DNA from: Golubevia sp. BC0850
Taxonomy: Eukaryota; Basidiomycota; Exobasidiomycetes; Golubeviales; Golubeviaceae
DNA length: 64,000 nt
Reading direction: 5' to 3'
NCBI GenBank assembly: GCA_012976225.1
Contig: JAAVVG010000005.1
Coordinates: 372,001-436,000, forward strand
Shown: positions 47,601-59,595 of the stretch, piece by piece
Numbering within the stretch: the first letter of the stretch is position 1
Layout of the letters: each line of letters begins with the position of its first letter
Notes under the pieces: model-generated
The model's database searches: none
Seen by the model: only the letters and a program-made list of their open reading frames with translations
Told to the model about the DNA's origin: nothing
Program-made: the position numbers and the translations under genes

Positions 47601-47767
47601 TCTCTCATCCGTCACTCAACAGCATGAACAAGCCTAAGCCTAAGGCTCCAACTTCCGGAACTGACTCTGGAAAGGAGACACCAAAGGAACAAGCTCCACC
47701 TCAAGAGGAAGCTCCAGCCACTGAAGAGGCCAAGGATGAAGGTCCAGGTGAAATGGATGTCGATTAG
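44699..47767 (+). CDS. SSE1: Hsp110/Sse1-type chaperone (Hsp70 nucleotide-exchange factor)
   Basis: Exons 44699..44808, 45265..45463, 45599..47514, 47623..47767; 789 residues. The protein starts MSSVVGIDIGNASSKIGIAR, then NEVSNRQTP-SLISFGQKAR, VRFAGEEQVYSATQL, RLINDTTATALGYG, VFCDFGHSSYQVAVVAF, LGGRDFDLALLKHFAEEFK, MVGGSSRVPALKERV and EDRKNALEEFIYDQRSKLEE, all Sse1/Hsp110 landmarks. It has the long acidic insert in the beta-domain (VEDPAAMETDDKA) and the extended helical lid typical of Hsp110, and ends EMDVD, like yeast Sse1 (VDMD). Sse1 is the main nucleotide-exchange factor for cytosolic Hsp70 and a holdase. Codon use is strongly biased to C-ending codons, suggesting high expression. The first intron is long (456 nt). 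A heat-shock element lies upstream. Confidence 0.94.
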
Positions 47768-48225
47768 ATTGATAAGAGAAACATGCAGAAGTAGAACCAA
47801 AAAGGTCAATCCAACGTTGGCTATCCTCAAATAGATGTCGAACGAAAAAGTAATGTCTTCTTCTCCCCTTAGACTTTCCTCTTTTAACTTGAAATTCACA
47901 ACAATAGTCACCTTTCAGTATCTCTCCTTCCTTTTTTCTCTCAGGACATCTCCTTGCTTGTCTTTGTTGTTTCCCCCTTTTTGTGTAACCATTTTTCTGT
48001 CTAATTTCGATCCGCTTTCTTGTCTCTACTTTTGTTTTGAAACAATCTCTCGGAGTGAATGGTCGGGATCACACTACCGCGAAATAACAAGAACAAAGAC
48101 TCATTATGACAGGTAAAGAGAATCTAACCTTACAAGCATAGAAGCTGGGAGAGGGATTGGCGAACAAGTATGAACATCTTGAGTGGCTCCTTCTGTCGGA
48201 CCTTCTGGAAATCTTCAATAGTGAT
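47768..48225. other. Convergent intergenic region
   Basis: 3' UTR of Hsp110 and the 3' end of the minus-strand gene that follows. TTT-rich stretches near 47925-48000. No gene recognised. Confidence 0.5.
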
Positions 48226-49388
48226 TCAAACCAGACCCCTTCTTATTTTGGGTCTTTGAGGTCTCCGACTGGCACTTGGAGATTCAGCGCGATCCTCAAC
48301 TTCGAAAATCGTCGCTTCCGATGTTGATGGAGAACGAGGGGCTAGAGGGAAAGAGGTAGGCGCCTGTTGATCTCCTATCCCCCTCGAAGGGTTTTGACTT
48401 CGATTTGAAGGATGTCGAGAAGTTGGTGTTGAGGATGCAGCCAGAGAGGAAGATCTGAGCTTGGATCGTAAAGCTAGATTGGCAGCTGTTAGAGGTGGCA
48501 GATTCTCCGTTGTCGCTCCACTTGAAGCCTGGCTGCTTTGATCCGTTGAAGTTGAGTCTGGTGCGACCGGTGCAAAAGTCCGAGGCGGCGGGCTCTCCTG
48601 GTCTAGTCCCAGATCGAACTTTGACGCAGACTGAACAGATCGTCTTCTCAGGAAAGAGCTGTCGAAGTGGATGGCGAGAGGAGAAGGTGCCAGTATCAAC
48701 ACTCTCAGTCGACACCTCAACACAAGAGTACTGAACACTACACTCACAAAATAGAGCTACTTCGATTTCTTCCCTTTGCGTTCCGCTTCTTTTCATCGTC
48801 ATGGGAAAATTGGGCTGTCGCTGGAACATTTGAAGTGGAAGCTACCGTGGATCCAGCTTCATTGAGGTGAGAAAAATCCTCCAAATCCTTCGTCCACCTA
48901 TCTCCAAAAGAGGCCTGAGCTCCAGAAGAAGTGTTCGGTCGTCGCTCAGACGTTTTTTAGCGACGTCTTTCGGCTGCTCTCTTGTTATAAACCTCAAATT
49001 AGTAGACGTCGCTGAAGTCTGCCTAGTGTAATTCGAAAACAGGAATGGAACAGATGTTCGTTTATGGTCGGAGTCGAATGTAGTGTGAGCTTGGTCTTGT
49101 GGTCCTTGGACTAGGCCGAAGATGAATAATTCCCTTGGAGGGGCGGTCTTGGGTCTCCCGGAAGCTCGTTAAGCTCTTTTTGGGATTGGATCACTGAAAG
49201 CTGGCACTCCTGAGGACTGGTGAGAAGGAGGAGACGACATTTGGATCTGACCTAAGCAGGGGTGAGGGGTGGAAATTGGTTGAAAGATCAGCATGGGTCG
49301 GACACAAACATTGTCAGCTTGAGACTTCAGAAAAACACGCTTTGGAAGTCCATTGAGATGGTTTTATCCAACCTCACCACTCACTCAT
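48226..49388 (-). CDS. Spliced hypothetical Ser-rich basic protein (5' structure tentative)
   Basis: The two downstream exons are well supported: 48919 (or 48914)..48748 encodes QASFGDRWTKDLEDFSHLNE then a Ser/Thr-rich stretch ending GRNRSSSI, joined by GTGAGT and a GACAG acceptor in phase 2 to 48658..48226, which reads SFLRRRSVQSASKFDLGL, then Ser/Pro-rich sequence ending RRPQRPKIRRGLV. The 5' part is inferred: an ATG at 49388 with GTGAGT one base later, an acceptor at 49252, and an exon 49251 to about 49195 (SQIQMSSPPSHQSSG). This gives roughly 221 residues. I do not recognise the family. A second open path upstream from an ATG at 49650 also splices in frame into this first exon but would stop at 49169. 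Confidence 0.45.
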
Positions 49389-49964
49389 TTTAGCACCTTT
49401 TGAGTCTACTTGAAGCTGCAAGGAAAGGGAAAGGCGTCTCGGCACGAGATTTTGAAGGCGAGTTAGGCCTTTCTGAGAACTTGCTGGTAGATATGGGCAG
49501 AAGAAGTAGATTTTCTACAAAAGATAGAGTTGGAGATGGAGAGGAAGGAGGGGAAGAAGATGTATAGAAAAGAAAGTAGAAAGAAGTCGACCTCACGATG
49601 ACCCCCTTGGGAAAAAGGATAGCAGACCGAACCGCTATCCAGCGTCCCATAAATTGATTCTACTGCTGATTCGATTGGAGTTTGAAATTTGTGACGAGTG
49701 CTTGATGGGCCTTGGGGAGTTCGAAGTTAGTAGTTGGACCATGTGTTAGAACGACAGCGAGGTCTCTTTCGGATGCGTGTGACCTCTCTCGCTGAGACTG
49801 AGAAGTTTATCCACTCTACATAAGTTTGACTGGAAAACAAGGAAGGAAAGACAACACAGCTAAGAATTCAGACACAGGGGTGTTGTTTGTTGAGAAGAGA
49901 AGGACGAAAGCGGTCGTAGAGTAACTTCTTTCTCTCCTCCACTACACTGTGTCTCGACTATTCG
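49389..49964. other. Divergent intergenic region
   Basis: Between the tentative start at 49388 (-) and the F-box-like gene start at 49965 (+). The stretch 49650-49390 on the minus strand has an open, spliceable path (MGRWIAVRSAILFPKG start) that I rate as more likely leader than gene. Confidence 0.4.
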
Positions 49965-51759
49965 ATGGAACCAAGTGTTCTACCTAGACTGGACAGTCTT
50001 CCATCAGAGCTCATCGAACAGGTTCTATTCTGTTGCTTAGATGAACATCATCAACACGAACTTGAACCTCGACTGGCAAACCATCAAGATGCAATCACTT
50101 GCCTAACTTCACTCTGCTCAACTTGCAAATCTATCTCTTCAACCTCGACTCGATTCCTTTATAGATCTATCATTCTAACTTCTTCTTCAAAAGTTAGACT
50201 TCTAGCTAGAACATTACTCCAACATTCATCCATTCCACCTACTCCAACTCAATCCGATTCATCCTCATCTTTACCCAACCTCTATCACCTACTACTCGCA
50301 TCTCAAGATGGTCTCATGTCTCCAAATGAGACTATCACAAGTCAAAAGGATTGGGCACCAAGCTTGAAAGCCATCTTCACCTCTCAAAGATCAGCTTCTT
50401 TGAAGACAGTAGCTCTAATCTCTCGTCCTTCGGGATCAGCTCTAGAGACTTTCCTGAGCAAGCACACGCTGTGCAGACCAACGAATGTCTCCATCTATAG
50501 GCTTTCGTGAGTAGATGAGATCGACAAGGGAGATGTGACTGGAGACTTGAGGAGGAGTAGGGCTGTAGCCTGAGGTGATCAGCTGTCCCTCAGTGGGAGC
50601 TCAGTGGACTCGAACGGTGATCGAATTGATCCGAAAAACTTCAGCTTTGAGTTTCTTCAGTGTTGGATCATATGATTCTAGGGAAGCGAGAGCATCGCGC
50701 TTTAACCAAACCGAAAGTTGGAACTTGGAAGATGGCTGATATTTCTTGTCCTTGTCCTTCAGAGTTTCGACTCCTCCCTTTTCAACCTTCGATCTCACTC
50801 CACTTTCAAAAGTGATTCATCTCAATCTGGTCCAGATAGTTCCAACAGAACCTCTGTTAGATCTTCTAAAGTCAAAGCCAGAAGGACGGTTTCATCCACT
50901 TTCAAATCTTCGAATTTCTGAACTAGATCCAGAAAGTCTCTTGGGGTTCGGAGAATACGTCTCATGGAGAAAAGCTTTCGATGAATGGGAACTGAATCAA
51001 AAGAACGGGATACCGGCTTCTTCAACCTCTCCAAAACCGCCTTCTACTCCCGCAAGAAGATTTAGCTCGCAAGAATCAATCTTCTCTTTGGCATCTACTC
51101 TACCTTATCTGGAAGACTTCAAACTTCTAATTCTGGAACTCTCGAGATTACCAACTTTACCGATACCTGTCAGGCATACCCTAGAGACTGGAGAAGCGGT
51201 TTCTGAAGTTGATGGGTCTCTTGTGACTACCGATTGGCCTTCTAGTTTACCGTCTTCTTTGGTCGAAGAACAGAATCGAATAGATAGAGAAGAAAGGAAC
51301 CGAACTTTTGAAAGGGATGTCTTTTGGATGAGAGTTAGAGATGGGATTCAAGATCTGAAAGAATTGATCGAGGAGAATTTCAAATTACTGAGAAAGGGGA
51401 ATGGGGAGAAAGAGCCAGAGGAAGGAGAGAAGGACAGAATCGAAATCAGGCTGGTTGCTCCGAAGTCTAGAGGTTGGGATTTGGAAACGATAGTCAAGGA
51501 TTTCGTAGATCAAACTAAGAACGAGTTTGGCGGGAGATCATCTCATGGGTGCTGGGAAGATGAGGACGTCTTTTTTTTGAGTGGAAGAAGACCTTGGTTG
51601 GGCTATGCAAGGAAAGGGGAAGAAGAGAGTGATCTGATGAGAGATGGAAAAGGAACTTTGAAGGACTGGAGAAGGAAAGGGGATGGAAATTGGTACACTG
51701 GCGACTTCCCAAGATCAGATTCTGGACGAGAAAGAACTCCCTTCGACTTTGAACCGTAA
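49965..51759 (+). CDS. F-box-like domain protein
   Basis: Exons 49965..50506 and 50763..51759 (intron 256 nt, phase 2) give 512 residues. The N-terminus PRLDSLPSELIEQVLFCCLD followed by CLTSLCSTCKSISSTSTRFL and YRSIIL fits an F-box (LP-ELI-Q-L ... L--VCK----). The second exon has leucine-spaced segments (VIHLNLVQIVPTEPLLDLL, PLSNLRISEL, PYLEDFKLLILELSRL) that resemble leucine-rich-repeat-like target-binding regions found in fungal F-box proteins. The tail is charged (REERNRTFERDVFWMRVRDG, then Glu/Lys-rich). A role as an SCF substrate adaptor is inferred; the target is unknown. Its stop is 37 bp from the stop of the hemerythrin gene on the other strand. Confidence 0.65.
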
Positions 51760-51796
51760 TCAAAAACAACTGTATTCTACATATTCAAAGTATAAT

Positions 51797-52434
51797 CTAC
51801 ATAGGTATTCTGCTCAATTCTTGCAAGGTGAAACCCGCCCCTTGAATAGAATCAGGATGCAGAGACGCTTCTTCCTCTTTGAGATGATGAAGCAGAGAAT
51901 CACTCAAAACCTTTGCTAATGTCTTCATCTTTTCACTATCCCAAATCTCTGTTGACCATTCCTTTAGTTTCGATCCATCTTCTTCTAAAGGTTTCCCACA
52001 TCCTTCGGCTTTTGCGTTCTTCCCTCTCTTGTCGTTCAATTTCGTCAAACAATCTTGACAAAACTTTCCGAATTTCTCAAGTTCTTTGTGCATTTGAGCA
52101 TGTTCTTGTAGATGAACCTTTCCAAATTGCGGTAATCTTTTCGCTAAAAGTGGGAAGATATACTTCTCTTCGATCGAATGATGTCCTTCTAGGTGATGAG
52201 TGAGATCTATGGAAACTCCGAGCAGAGACTTTAAGTCTTTGGAAGGAAGAGATTGAACGTGTGGTAATGCGAGAGTTTGGTTGATTGAGTTGAGAGCTGA
52301 TCGAAAGTGAGAATGGTAGGGTAACATGCCTTGAAGCTGAGTGAAGAGAAGGTTGGTAATGAGAGATGTGCCATCGGCTGGAAATTCGATTGTGCTAGTC
52401 TACTCACCAATCTGCTGTATGGGTCACGATTCAT
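51797..52434 (-). CDS. Hemerythrin-like HHE-domain protein
   Basis: Exons 52434..52408 (MNRDPYSRL) and 52336..51797 give 188 residues. The four-helix hemerythrin fold is indicated by ligands at conserved spacing: MLPYHSHFRSALN in the first helix, HHLEGHHSIEEKYIFPLL in the second (residues 56-73), HLQEHAQMHKELEKF in the third (84-98) and LLHHLKEEEASLHP in the fourth. These His and Glu residues would bind a di-iron centre. Fungal relatives are small cytosolic proteins of unclear role, with iron, oxygen or nitric-oxide handling proposed for the family in general. No targeting signal is evident. Start choice rests on the first ATG in frame ahead of a good GTGAGT donor. Confidence 0.83.
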
Positions 52435-52962
52435 GATCTTTGATTTTGAGTTGGATGGAAGAGTTGAGAGTAGAAAACAAAAAGGTTTCGAGGATGAGAT
52501 TTTGTGGCTTCATCGCGACCTCCGATGCCCTATGACCGTCCTCCCCCTTACCCTCCTCATCTCCCATTGTTCAGTCGAGATTGAAGTAAAGTCTTGAAAG
52601 AGATTCATAAGAAAGTGGAAAGGAGAGAAGCTGATCTGAAGGTGTGCCACCGTTCTGGAGCAAGCCCTATGCCCTTCCATTCTTCTTTCTAACATCTCCT
52701 CACTCTTCCTCGCCGCCTCACCTTTTAGCCTTCTCTTTTTCTCCAACGTTCGTTCGTTCGCTCTCTCTTCTTCCTTTCCCTCAATCGGTCCCATCCAATT
52801 CCGACTACGACAGGCACGGACTTGCGTGTCTGGCTGGCCTTCTATTCTTTGATATTTCTACGAAACCTTTCTTCTCTTTTCCCTTTCTTTCCAACTTTCT
52901 GCTTGAGATCAACTTACCTACTTGAATTTCTTCCTTCTCGAAGAAGAAGACGACGAAGAAGA
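52435..52962. promoter_or_regulatory. 528-bp divergent promoter region
   Basis: Shared by the hemerythrin-like gene (-) and the zinc-cluster factor (+). The right half is strongly CT-rich on the plus strand (52680-52900). The frame upstream of the factor's ATG at 52963 is open but reads through this CT tract and an Arg-run, so I take it as leader. Confidence 0.5.
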
Positions 52963-55906
52963 ATGGAGTACAACGGCTCACAGAGTGGCGGGCAGAATTC
53001 CCAGAACAACTCCTCTTCCCGAAATCAACCACCTCAATTTGATATTAACATCAATCCATCAGCTTCTACTTACCATCAATCAGATTTGAATCAATCTTCT
53101 TATCATTACTATAACTCAACTCAGCAGCCTAATCCATTTTATTCTGCCACAACTTCCCAATCCCATCCTCCTCCTACTCTTCCTACTTCAATCAACTCAT
53201 CTGCTTCTCGTTCACCTTCACCTCATCTACCACCTTATCGATCTTCCCGAACTCAAATAAATTACTACCAGTCACCATCAACAACTCCAACCTTCAATTC
53301 CAATCCCTATCAATCTTCTTCTTCTTCTCTAGAAGCTGCTGCCATGGTATCTACCAACTCCCAACCTGCCACCGACAAGTCCCACATTTGTCCCAATTGT
53401 CAAAAAGGTTTTGCCAGAGGTACGTCTCTCTCAATCACGCATCATTCATCTAGGATACGTTCTCATTCTCGCGTCCTTTCCTGCGTTCCTCTCTTCTCCC
53501 CCACCCACAGAGGATCTTCTCAAACGACACATGTCGAGAGAAGCTAGAGCCGCTCAACAGCCCATCTATGAACGTCAGAAGAGCTGTAAGGAATGCAGTA
53601 GATCTAAGGCGCGTTGCGATTTGGAAGTCCCAACCTGCGGTAGATGTAAGAGCAAAGGCAAAGTCTGTGTGAGTAGTATAAGCATGGCAGGACTGAAAGG
53701 ACAGACGCTTTGGACTCGAGGAAGGGAAGAAAGGAATCTGACGTTTGGTATCTAATGGTCCAATGTCAACAGGAATACGCTGCTCGATCTGGGAATCCTA
53801 ACATGAGGAAGCAGATAGATGCTCAAGATAATGCAGGACCACCTGCTGCTCCTACTCCTTCTGGATCAAGTGGCTCCTATCCTCCTTCGAGGCAAGCAAG
53901 CGGAACCTATGACAATGCAGGAGGACCTTCGAATCAAAGCTGGCCACCTCAATTCCATTCAGATAGCTCGATCAAATCGGAGACGGAGGGTGAACCATTC
54001 GCTGATGGAAGGAATTACTCGACTGGATCGGCTTCGAGCATGGAGAGTGGCAACCCTCACTTGAACCATCCCGAACAACCAAGACTGCCTCCAACTCCTT
54101 ACTATCAGATCAATCAAGGCTATACGAGCTCTTATCAGCATCAGCAAAGAGGTCCAGCTCCTTACCAGCAAGCTCATCTCCCAGCTCCTTATCGAGCTCA
54201 ACCTGGTCTGGGTCCTGGTATGGAAGGCTCCTATGCTCATCCTCCACCACTTCCCATGAGACTTCCAGTGCCAACTCAACATCATAACAGGCCCGACATC
54301 ACTATGTCGATGGCACCTCACCTTTGGTCCGAAGAAGAAGCTCCGTCCCCTAGCTCCCTGAACCCAACCTCTTTCAGCACGGATCTGAGTCGCCAACCTC
54401 CTGCCGGATCTTCTCGTCAAATGCCTCCTCCTCTCTTGACTGGAGCACGTATGCCTGGTCCTCCCTCTGGAATCGTCCGACCTTCTCTCTTCACTGCGAG
54501 TCTGGATCTCTCTGGCTGGCTAGACGAGCCTGTCGTTCCCTGTAAGTCCCTTGATCTTTGCATGCTCTACTGTCGAGCTGCTGATTCTGACCTTAGATTC
54601 CTACTTCACTCCATCGCGCGCTTCTCTTCTTTCTCTTCGACTTCTACTTCCAGCTCCTCTCTACCGCATGGGACCTAGCTTCAACTCTCTCGGCTCAGCT
54701 CTTGGAAGTGCTTTCCCTCAATTCAGTGCTAGACCAATCGAAGGAAGGAACGAACTTCCACAGTCAGAGGAGAACGGAGCTTCCCAGCCTTCTCAACAGC
54801 TTCAAATCTTTGGACCAGGTGGACAGCCTCTCGATACAGCTCCTATCATGATAAGCGCTCGTCACTGGTGGTCTCAAACGACTCAAAGTACAGCCCCGGA
54901 AGGAGCCGAAACTCTGGCTTCGATATCAGCTGCTCACTTCAAGACCTATCCAGCTCTGATGGTCCTACCGGATCCGACTTCTCCTGTTCCTCCTTTCATC
55001 AATAGATCCTGGATAGCTCAACTCAGAGCTTTGATGCCTAGATCGTTGGCAGTAGCAAGAGTCGTTCTCGCTGGTTACATGGTCAGGCTGCCACCGAGCG
55101 AGGGAATGGTTTGGGAGAGCCTCGCCAAAGAGGCCAGAGCTCTTATCGAAGGAATGGATAGGACTCTTGAGTCAACTGACCAAGAGGTCTGGGCTGCCAC
55201 CGCTTCTCTCTGGCTCTATCTGGTCTTAATGATGATGTCTGATGACACTTCTGCAAGTCCTTACGTCGACGCCACACTAGTCGACAGCGCTCTCCACACG
55301 TTGTCTCAACTAGCGAAGCAATTGGCGGAGAGAGTACAGAATCAAGAGGAGATGCTCAAGCCGGACGGAAGGACTGGAACGAGTCAGAGGGAAGAAACCT
55401 TTTTCACCTGGGGATGCTTGGAGACGATGAGGAGAACTCTCTTCGCAGCCTACGTCTTGTTGGTCTTGCAGAGGTATAGAGAGAATGCTCTGAACATTCA
55501 ACTCAGTCTCGCTGGTTTCGAGCTAATCCTAGATTGTCAGTTACCTGCAAGTGCAAATCAGTTCGAAGCTGGCACGGACCAAGAATGGAGACAAGCTAGG
55601 AAGAAAGAGGTGGAGGATTCGGAGAAGCTAAACGTCAATGGAAATGGGGACTCTAGTTCTGTGAAACCGGAGGATTCAAGCCAATTGAACGATCGAGGAA
55701 AGATGGCGGAAAAGCCAGTCAAGCTCTCTTATCCAACTATGAGGGATCTTATTAGTGCAAGAGGAGATTTAGAGAATTCTTCAAAGACCTTAAGTGCTTA
55801 TTTCGATCAAACCGATTCTTTTACCAACATCTGTCTCACTATTGCATTCGCTCTAGATGCGGATTTGGCTTCAGCAGATTCCAATTCTTTACGCACTTCC
55901 AAGTAA
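52963..55906 (+). CDS. Zn2Cys6 zinc-cluster transcription factor with a preceding C2H2-like half finger
   Basis: Exons 52963..53419, 53511..53668, 53773..54541, 54597..55906; 897 residues. After a Gln/Ser/Asn-rich N-terminus comes HICPNCQKGFARG-EDLLKRHM, a C2H2-like finger split by intron 1, then QKSCKECSRSKARCDLEVPT and CGRCKSKGKVC-EYA, a textbook Zn2Cys6 binuclear cluster whose last Cys is followed by intron 2. The middle is Pro/Gln/Ser-rich. The C-terminal 400 residues are helical and resemble the fungal-specific regulatory domain: LDSYFTP, HFKTYPALMVLPDPTSPVPP, EVWAATASLWLYLVLMMM, WGCLETMRRTLFAAYVLLVL. The last is the typical 'W---E--RR-----' helix. It should be a nuclear DNA-binding regulator; target genes cannot be inferred. 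Confidence 0.85.
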
Positions 55907-56809
55907 TCCTAGGTTCGTGCAAACCTATCAACCTTTCTCCCTCCTTTTCTTTTCTCTCATCTTTCCTTTCAAGTTGCAAAGCAGTATCCAGCATCATCAA
56001 ATCAACTCTATACCTTCTCGCTCGTGTGAAGCTTTGCTCCAAGCCACGCAGCGAGAGTCAACTCTCTAATAATAACTAATGGTGGACAATGCTCGTGTCC
56101 CCCGCTCTTTCCCTGTCCCTCGCAGCTTCTCTTTCCACTTTTTTTTGGTCTTTGCCCCGGTGATCTCCTGAAGTTTCCCTTGTATTTGTATATCAACGTT
56201 CCTAGACGGAGCAAGCCATCAAGTCGCTTTACTTCTCTTTCATCAAAGACCCAAATAGTAAAGATATCGTTTCGATGTCCAAACCATCGTTTCTTGTATG
56301 AACGTTAAACGTTTGATCCTACAGCATCATTCTGAGATCTCGTTCTTTCGATTGGTCTTCTGCGGAGGAGAGGCTCTCGAGAGGGTACATATTGCAGCTC
56401 TATTCTCTCCTGCTTTTGACAGCGACAGCATTTCCGTCATTTCCTTTGAAGGGGGCTTAAACGTCCAAGAGGAAATTGAGGAAGTCTCTCAATCTTTTGC
56501 CTTTTTGAAGAGAAGAGGAGGTCGACCGACAGGACATCGCAAGTCGCAACTACCTTTTGAATTCAGGTGATGCAAATGGGGCCACGCCGTAGGTTCGTTA
56601 GGCAGATTTTGGATCTCAGCCCTCTCAGGATCTCAGGTCGGTTCCTACCCTAAGAGCGATGGGGAAGATCAGAAACTTTCTTCCCCCGCTTCCCCCGCGT
56701 TTTCCTGATTCTTCTAATGAGCCTCCTCAAAATGAAAACCTCTTCAAAAAATATTTAAAAGGATTCTTCTTTCCCCAACACCCCCTCTTACTTCCTCCCG
56801 AAAACTCAA
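55907..56809. promoter_or_regulatory. Intergenic region with TATA-like element of the MFS gene
   Basis: Contains the 3' UTR of the zinc-cluster gene and the promoter of the MFS gene. TATTTAAAAG lies at 56752-56761, only about 50 bp ahead of the ATG at 56810, suggesting a very short leader. No other gene seen. Confidence 0.5.
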
Positions 56810-59230
56810 ATGAGCGAAGTTAAAGTTGACTACGCAAGATTGGACCCAGCTCATCCTTCCAACGTGAGTCGAAGAAGCAAGCAAGAAGAAAAGAAGATCA
56901 TGACTCACGAACGCAACCTTCTCTCTCCTCTCTCCTCTTTCTCTATAGCTCCCACAATGGAGGAAGAATGCCATGTTACTCACACTCGCCTTTGCTGCCT
57001 GGTCAACCAATTTCTCCGCTGCATGCCATTTGACGGTGAGTTTGATCTTATCTTCCAAAGGTGTCTTCCATCTCTGACTTCCTTTAGCTTCTCCTTCTTC
57101 GCTCGTCAACTACAGGCCTTTGGACCGATTAGCAAGGAATTTGATGTCTCTATTGCAGCAGTCGCGAATTCTATTGGGATTTCAGTGCGTGCCGATATCA
57201 GAGTTCGGTCCTTCCGTCCTCACCGCCTCACCGTACTAGATCTAACCCTTTCCCCCTTTGCAATAGATTCTTGGACTCGGAGTCGGGGCTCTTCTTTGGA
57301 ATCCACTAGCCAACAGTTTCGGAAGAAGACCGATCTACATTATCTCGTTCGGTCTGGCCATCCCGTGTTCATTCTGGCTAGCGTTCAGTAAAAGCTACAA
57401 CGTCTTCGCTGCTGGAAGATTCTTCGCTGGATTCATGGGTAGCTCTGTCCAGGTTCTGCCCGCTACTTCTATCTCAGAGACCTTCTCTCCTGAATGGCGT
57501 GGGACCGCAGTTGCTCTGTGGGCGTTGTTGTTGATCAGTGAGTCGCTTCTCCTCACCCTCGCCCACCCACCTCTCATCTCTTTGCCCTCTTCTAGCTTAC
57601 CCCCTTGCCCATCAAACTCATCGAGTCTTTGATCTGGATATACTTGTTGAGAGTCTCACTTTCTTTTCGACTAATTCTGACCACCGCCCTCTGTTCTCTT
57701 CTCTTTCTTCTCTACTCTCCCCTTCTTCTCCAACCAGCCGGTCCGGTTTCCGCTCCTTTAGTCACAGCCGCTACCATTTCAGGGGGAAAAAGCTGGAATT
57801 GGGCTTACTACAATGTCATCATCTTCGTCGGTCGTGAGTCTCAGTACCGCCCTTTCGCTCTACCGACGACGACACATTTGACCTTATGAACCCCTTTTCC
57901 CAATCAGTTTCTTTCATTCTCATCGTCCTCTTCTGCCCTGAGACACTCTATGTTCCACCCACCTCAGCAGCTACTGAAGTGTACAAAGACAGTGCCAGTC
58001 AAGATTCAACTTCAAAGGAGAAAGATCAAGAGCTAGGTCGTACCTTCACTCCAGCGGAAGGTGACCACACTCACGCTCGTGGTCACGTCGGAGTGGCTTA
58101 TCTACCATGGAAAGACTGGTCCAGATTCTTTGGAGACGTTTTCCAACCTTTCAAGCAAGGTATGTGCTGTGTGAGGAGTAGATAGAGGGAGAGGAGCTAG
58201 AGAGTTGTCTCACTATGCCACGCCACCCGACCCGCCCATTTTTCTTCTTCTTCTTCCACTCGCTGACTCTCACTCTCATTTGAACTACCTACTCTCCGGA
58301 TGCGTAGCTATGTACGTGAATGAGCTCCTTCCAGCAATTTGGGCTGCAATCGCCTTCGGATGGTCTGTCGGCTATACAGTCGTTGTTCCTCAAGTCATGG
58401 AAAAACCTCCTTACAACTTCACCAACATCCAAATCGGACTCGTCTTCATGGCAGCCCTCGCTGGAAGTGTCATTGGAAAACTGGGAGGAGGCTTCGTATC
58501 TGATGTCACCGTTACGTACATGACCAGACGTTCTCGAGATCCATCTATTCGAGTCCCAGAGTACAGACTATACAGTCTTATCTGGTCCAGTCCTCTACTT
58601 CTGCTAGGTCTCTTATTCTTCGGACTCGGATTCGAATATGAAAAGGATTGGCCAATGATCGTTGTGGGAGGGATTGGAATCTACTATGCTGCCCTCAATG
58701 TCTTGACAGTGAGTCTCTTTTCTCTGTGTCTTCGCTCTACTCTACCCTCTGACCTCTCTTTCATCTCCAATTCATCCCTTTCTTTACATTGAGCAGAGTG
58801 TTGTCCAAGTTTACATGGTAGAATGCGACTTGCCTCACGCCATGGCTTCCAGTGAGTTTCAAACGTGCTGTTGAGGGTTTCTCGAGGACTTAACGACCTG
58901 ACCTCTTCTCCATCCCATCGTTTCCACACTCCAGTTGCCATGTTCAACTTTATCAAATGCGTTTTTGCCTTTGCCGTACCATTCTTTGTCCCAGAGGTAA
59001 GTGCCAGTTGAGAGTCTGCAAACAAGTGTTCACTCGATCGAACTCTGACTCCTTCTTTCCCTCTCGGATTGACACTACAGTGGGCTTTCAAGGGCTTCAA
59101 GAGTTCGTACGTGACACAAGGGGTACTTGTCAGCGTACTTGGTCTGGCTCTCGCCATCAGCTTCATTCTGTTTGGAAAGAAACTGAGAGCCTTACAAGGC
59201 ATGCCTTTGATCCAAGCTCCTGCCAAATAA
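56810..59230 (+). CDS. Major facilitator superfamily (MFS) transporter, DHA1-like
   Basis: Ten exons: 56810..56863, 56949..57035, 57116..57184, 57267..57537, 57738..57833, 57908..58159, 58308..58708, 58797..58851, 58935..58996, 59081..59230; 498 residues with every phase closing. Twelve membrane segments are plausible. Landmarks: WRKNAMLLTLAFAAWSTNFS (TM1), FDVSIAAVANSIGIS, LWNPLANSFGRRPIYIISFG with the GRRP of MFS motif A, FMGSSVQVLPATSISE, PEWRGTAVALWALLLI, GPVSAPLVTAATISGGKSWN (drug-proton antiporter-type motif C region), a polar central loop, then the second half with GFVSDVTVTYMTRRSRDP and a C-terminal helix pair. The layout and GPV motif point to the DHA1/polyamine-like fungal group; the substrate is not readable. 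Plasma membrane is assumed. Confidence 0.85.
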
Positions 59231-59595
59231 AGTTTTCCGAATCTCCATAGTCCATTTCCCTTCCGTCAGAGTCTACAAGTCACCGCCCGTCACGATCATC
59301 AAAAACTCAAAAACCTAGCTTCTGTTTTTTCACAATGTTTGTGCAACCCGATCAGCTTTTGAACGAAGACCATTTTGCTAGTCTGTTCACTTAAAAGCAA
59401 AGATGCATGATGAGCGCATCTTCGCCATCGCCATAACTTGACTTTATGCTTCATCCAACCTCTATTTTCGCTTGGATTCACAAATTCCCAGCGAGGTTGA
59501 CCAAACAGAAAAGATCGATCGATGAACATGTCTACAGAATTAAGAAGAATCTAGAGTCGTACAATCGTCAGTAGTGTCGTACAGAAGGGACAGCA
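59231..59595. other. Convergent intergenic region
   Basis: 3' ends of the MFS and Nug1-like genes face each other. No gene or RNA recognised. Confidence 0.55.

Noticed and set aside
52822-52962. N-terminal extension of the zinc-cluster factor to 52822
   Set aside because: It needs a GTG-like or non-standard start and translates CT-rich leader into a hydrophobic stretch plus an Arg run; the ATG at 52963 is better.
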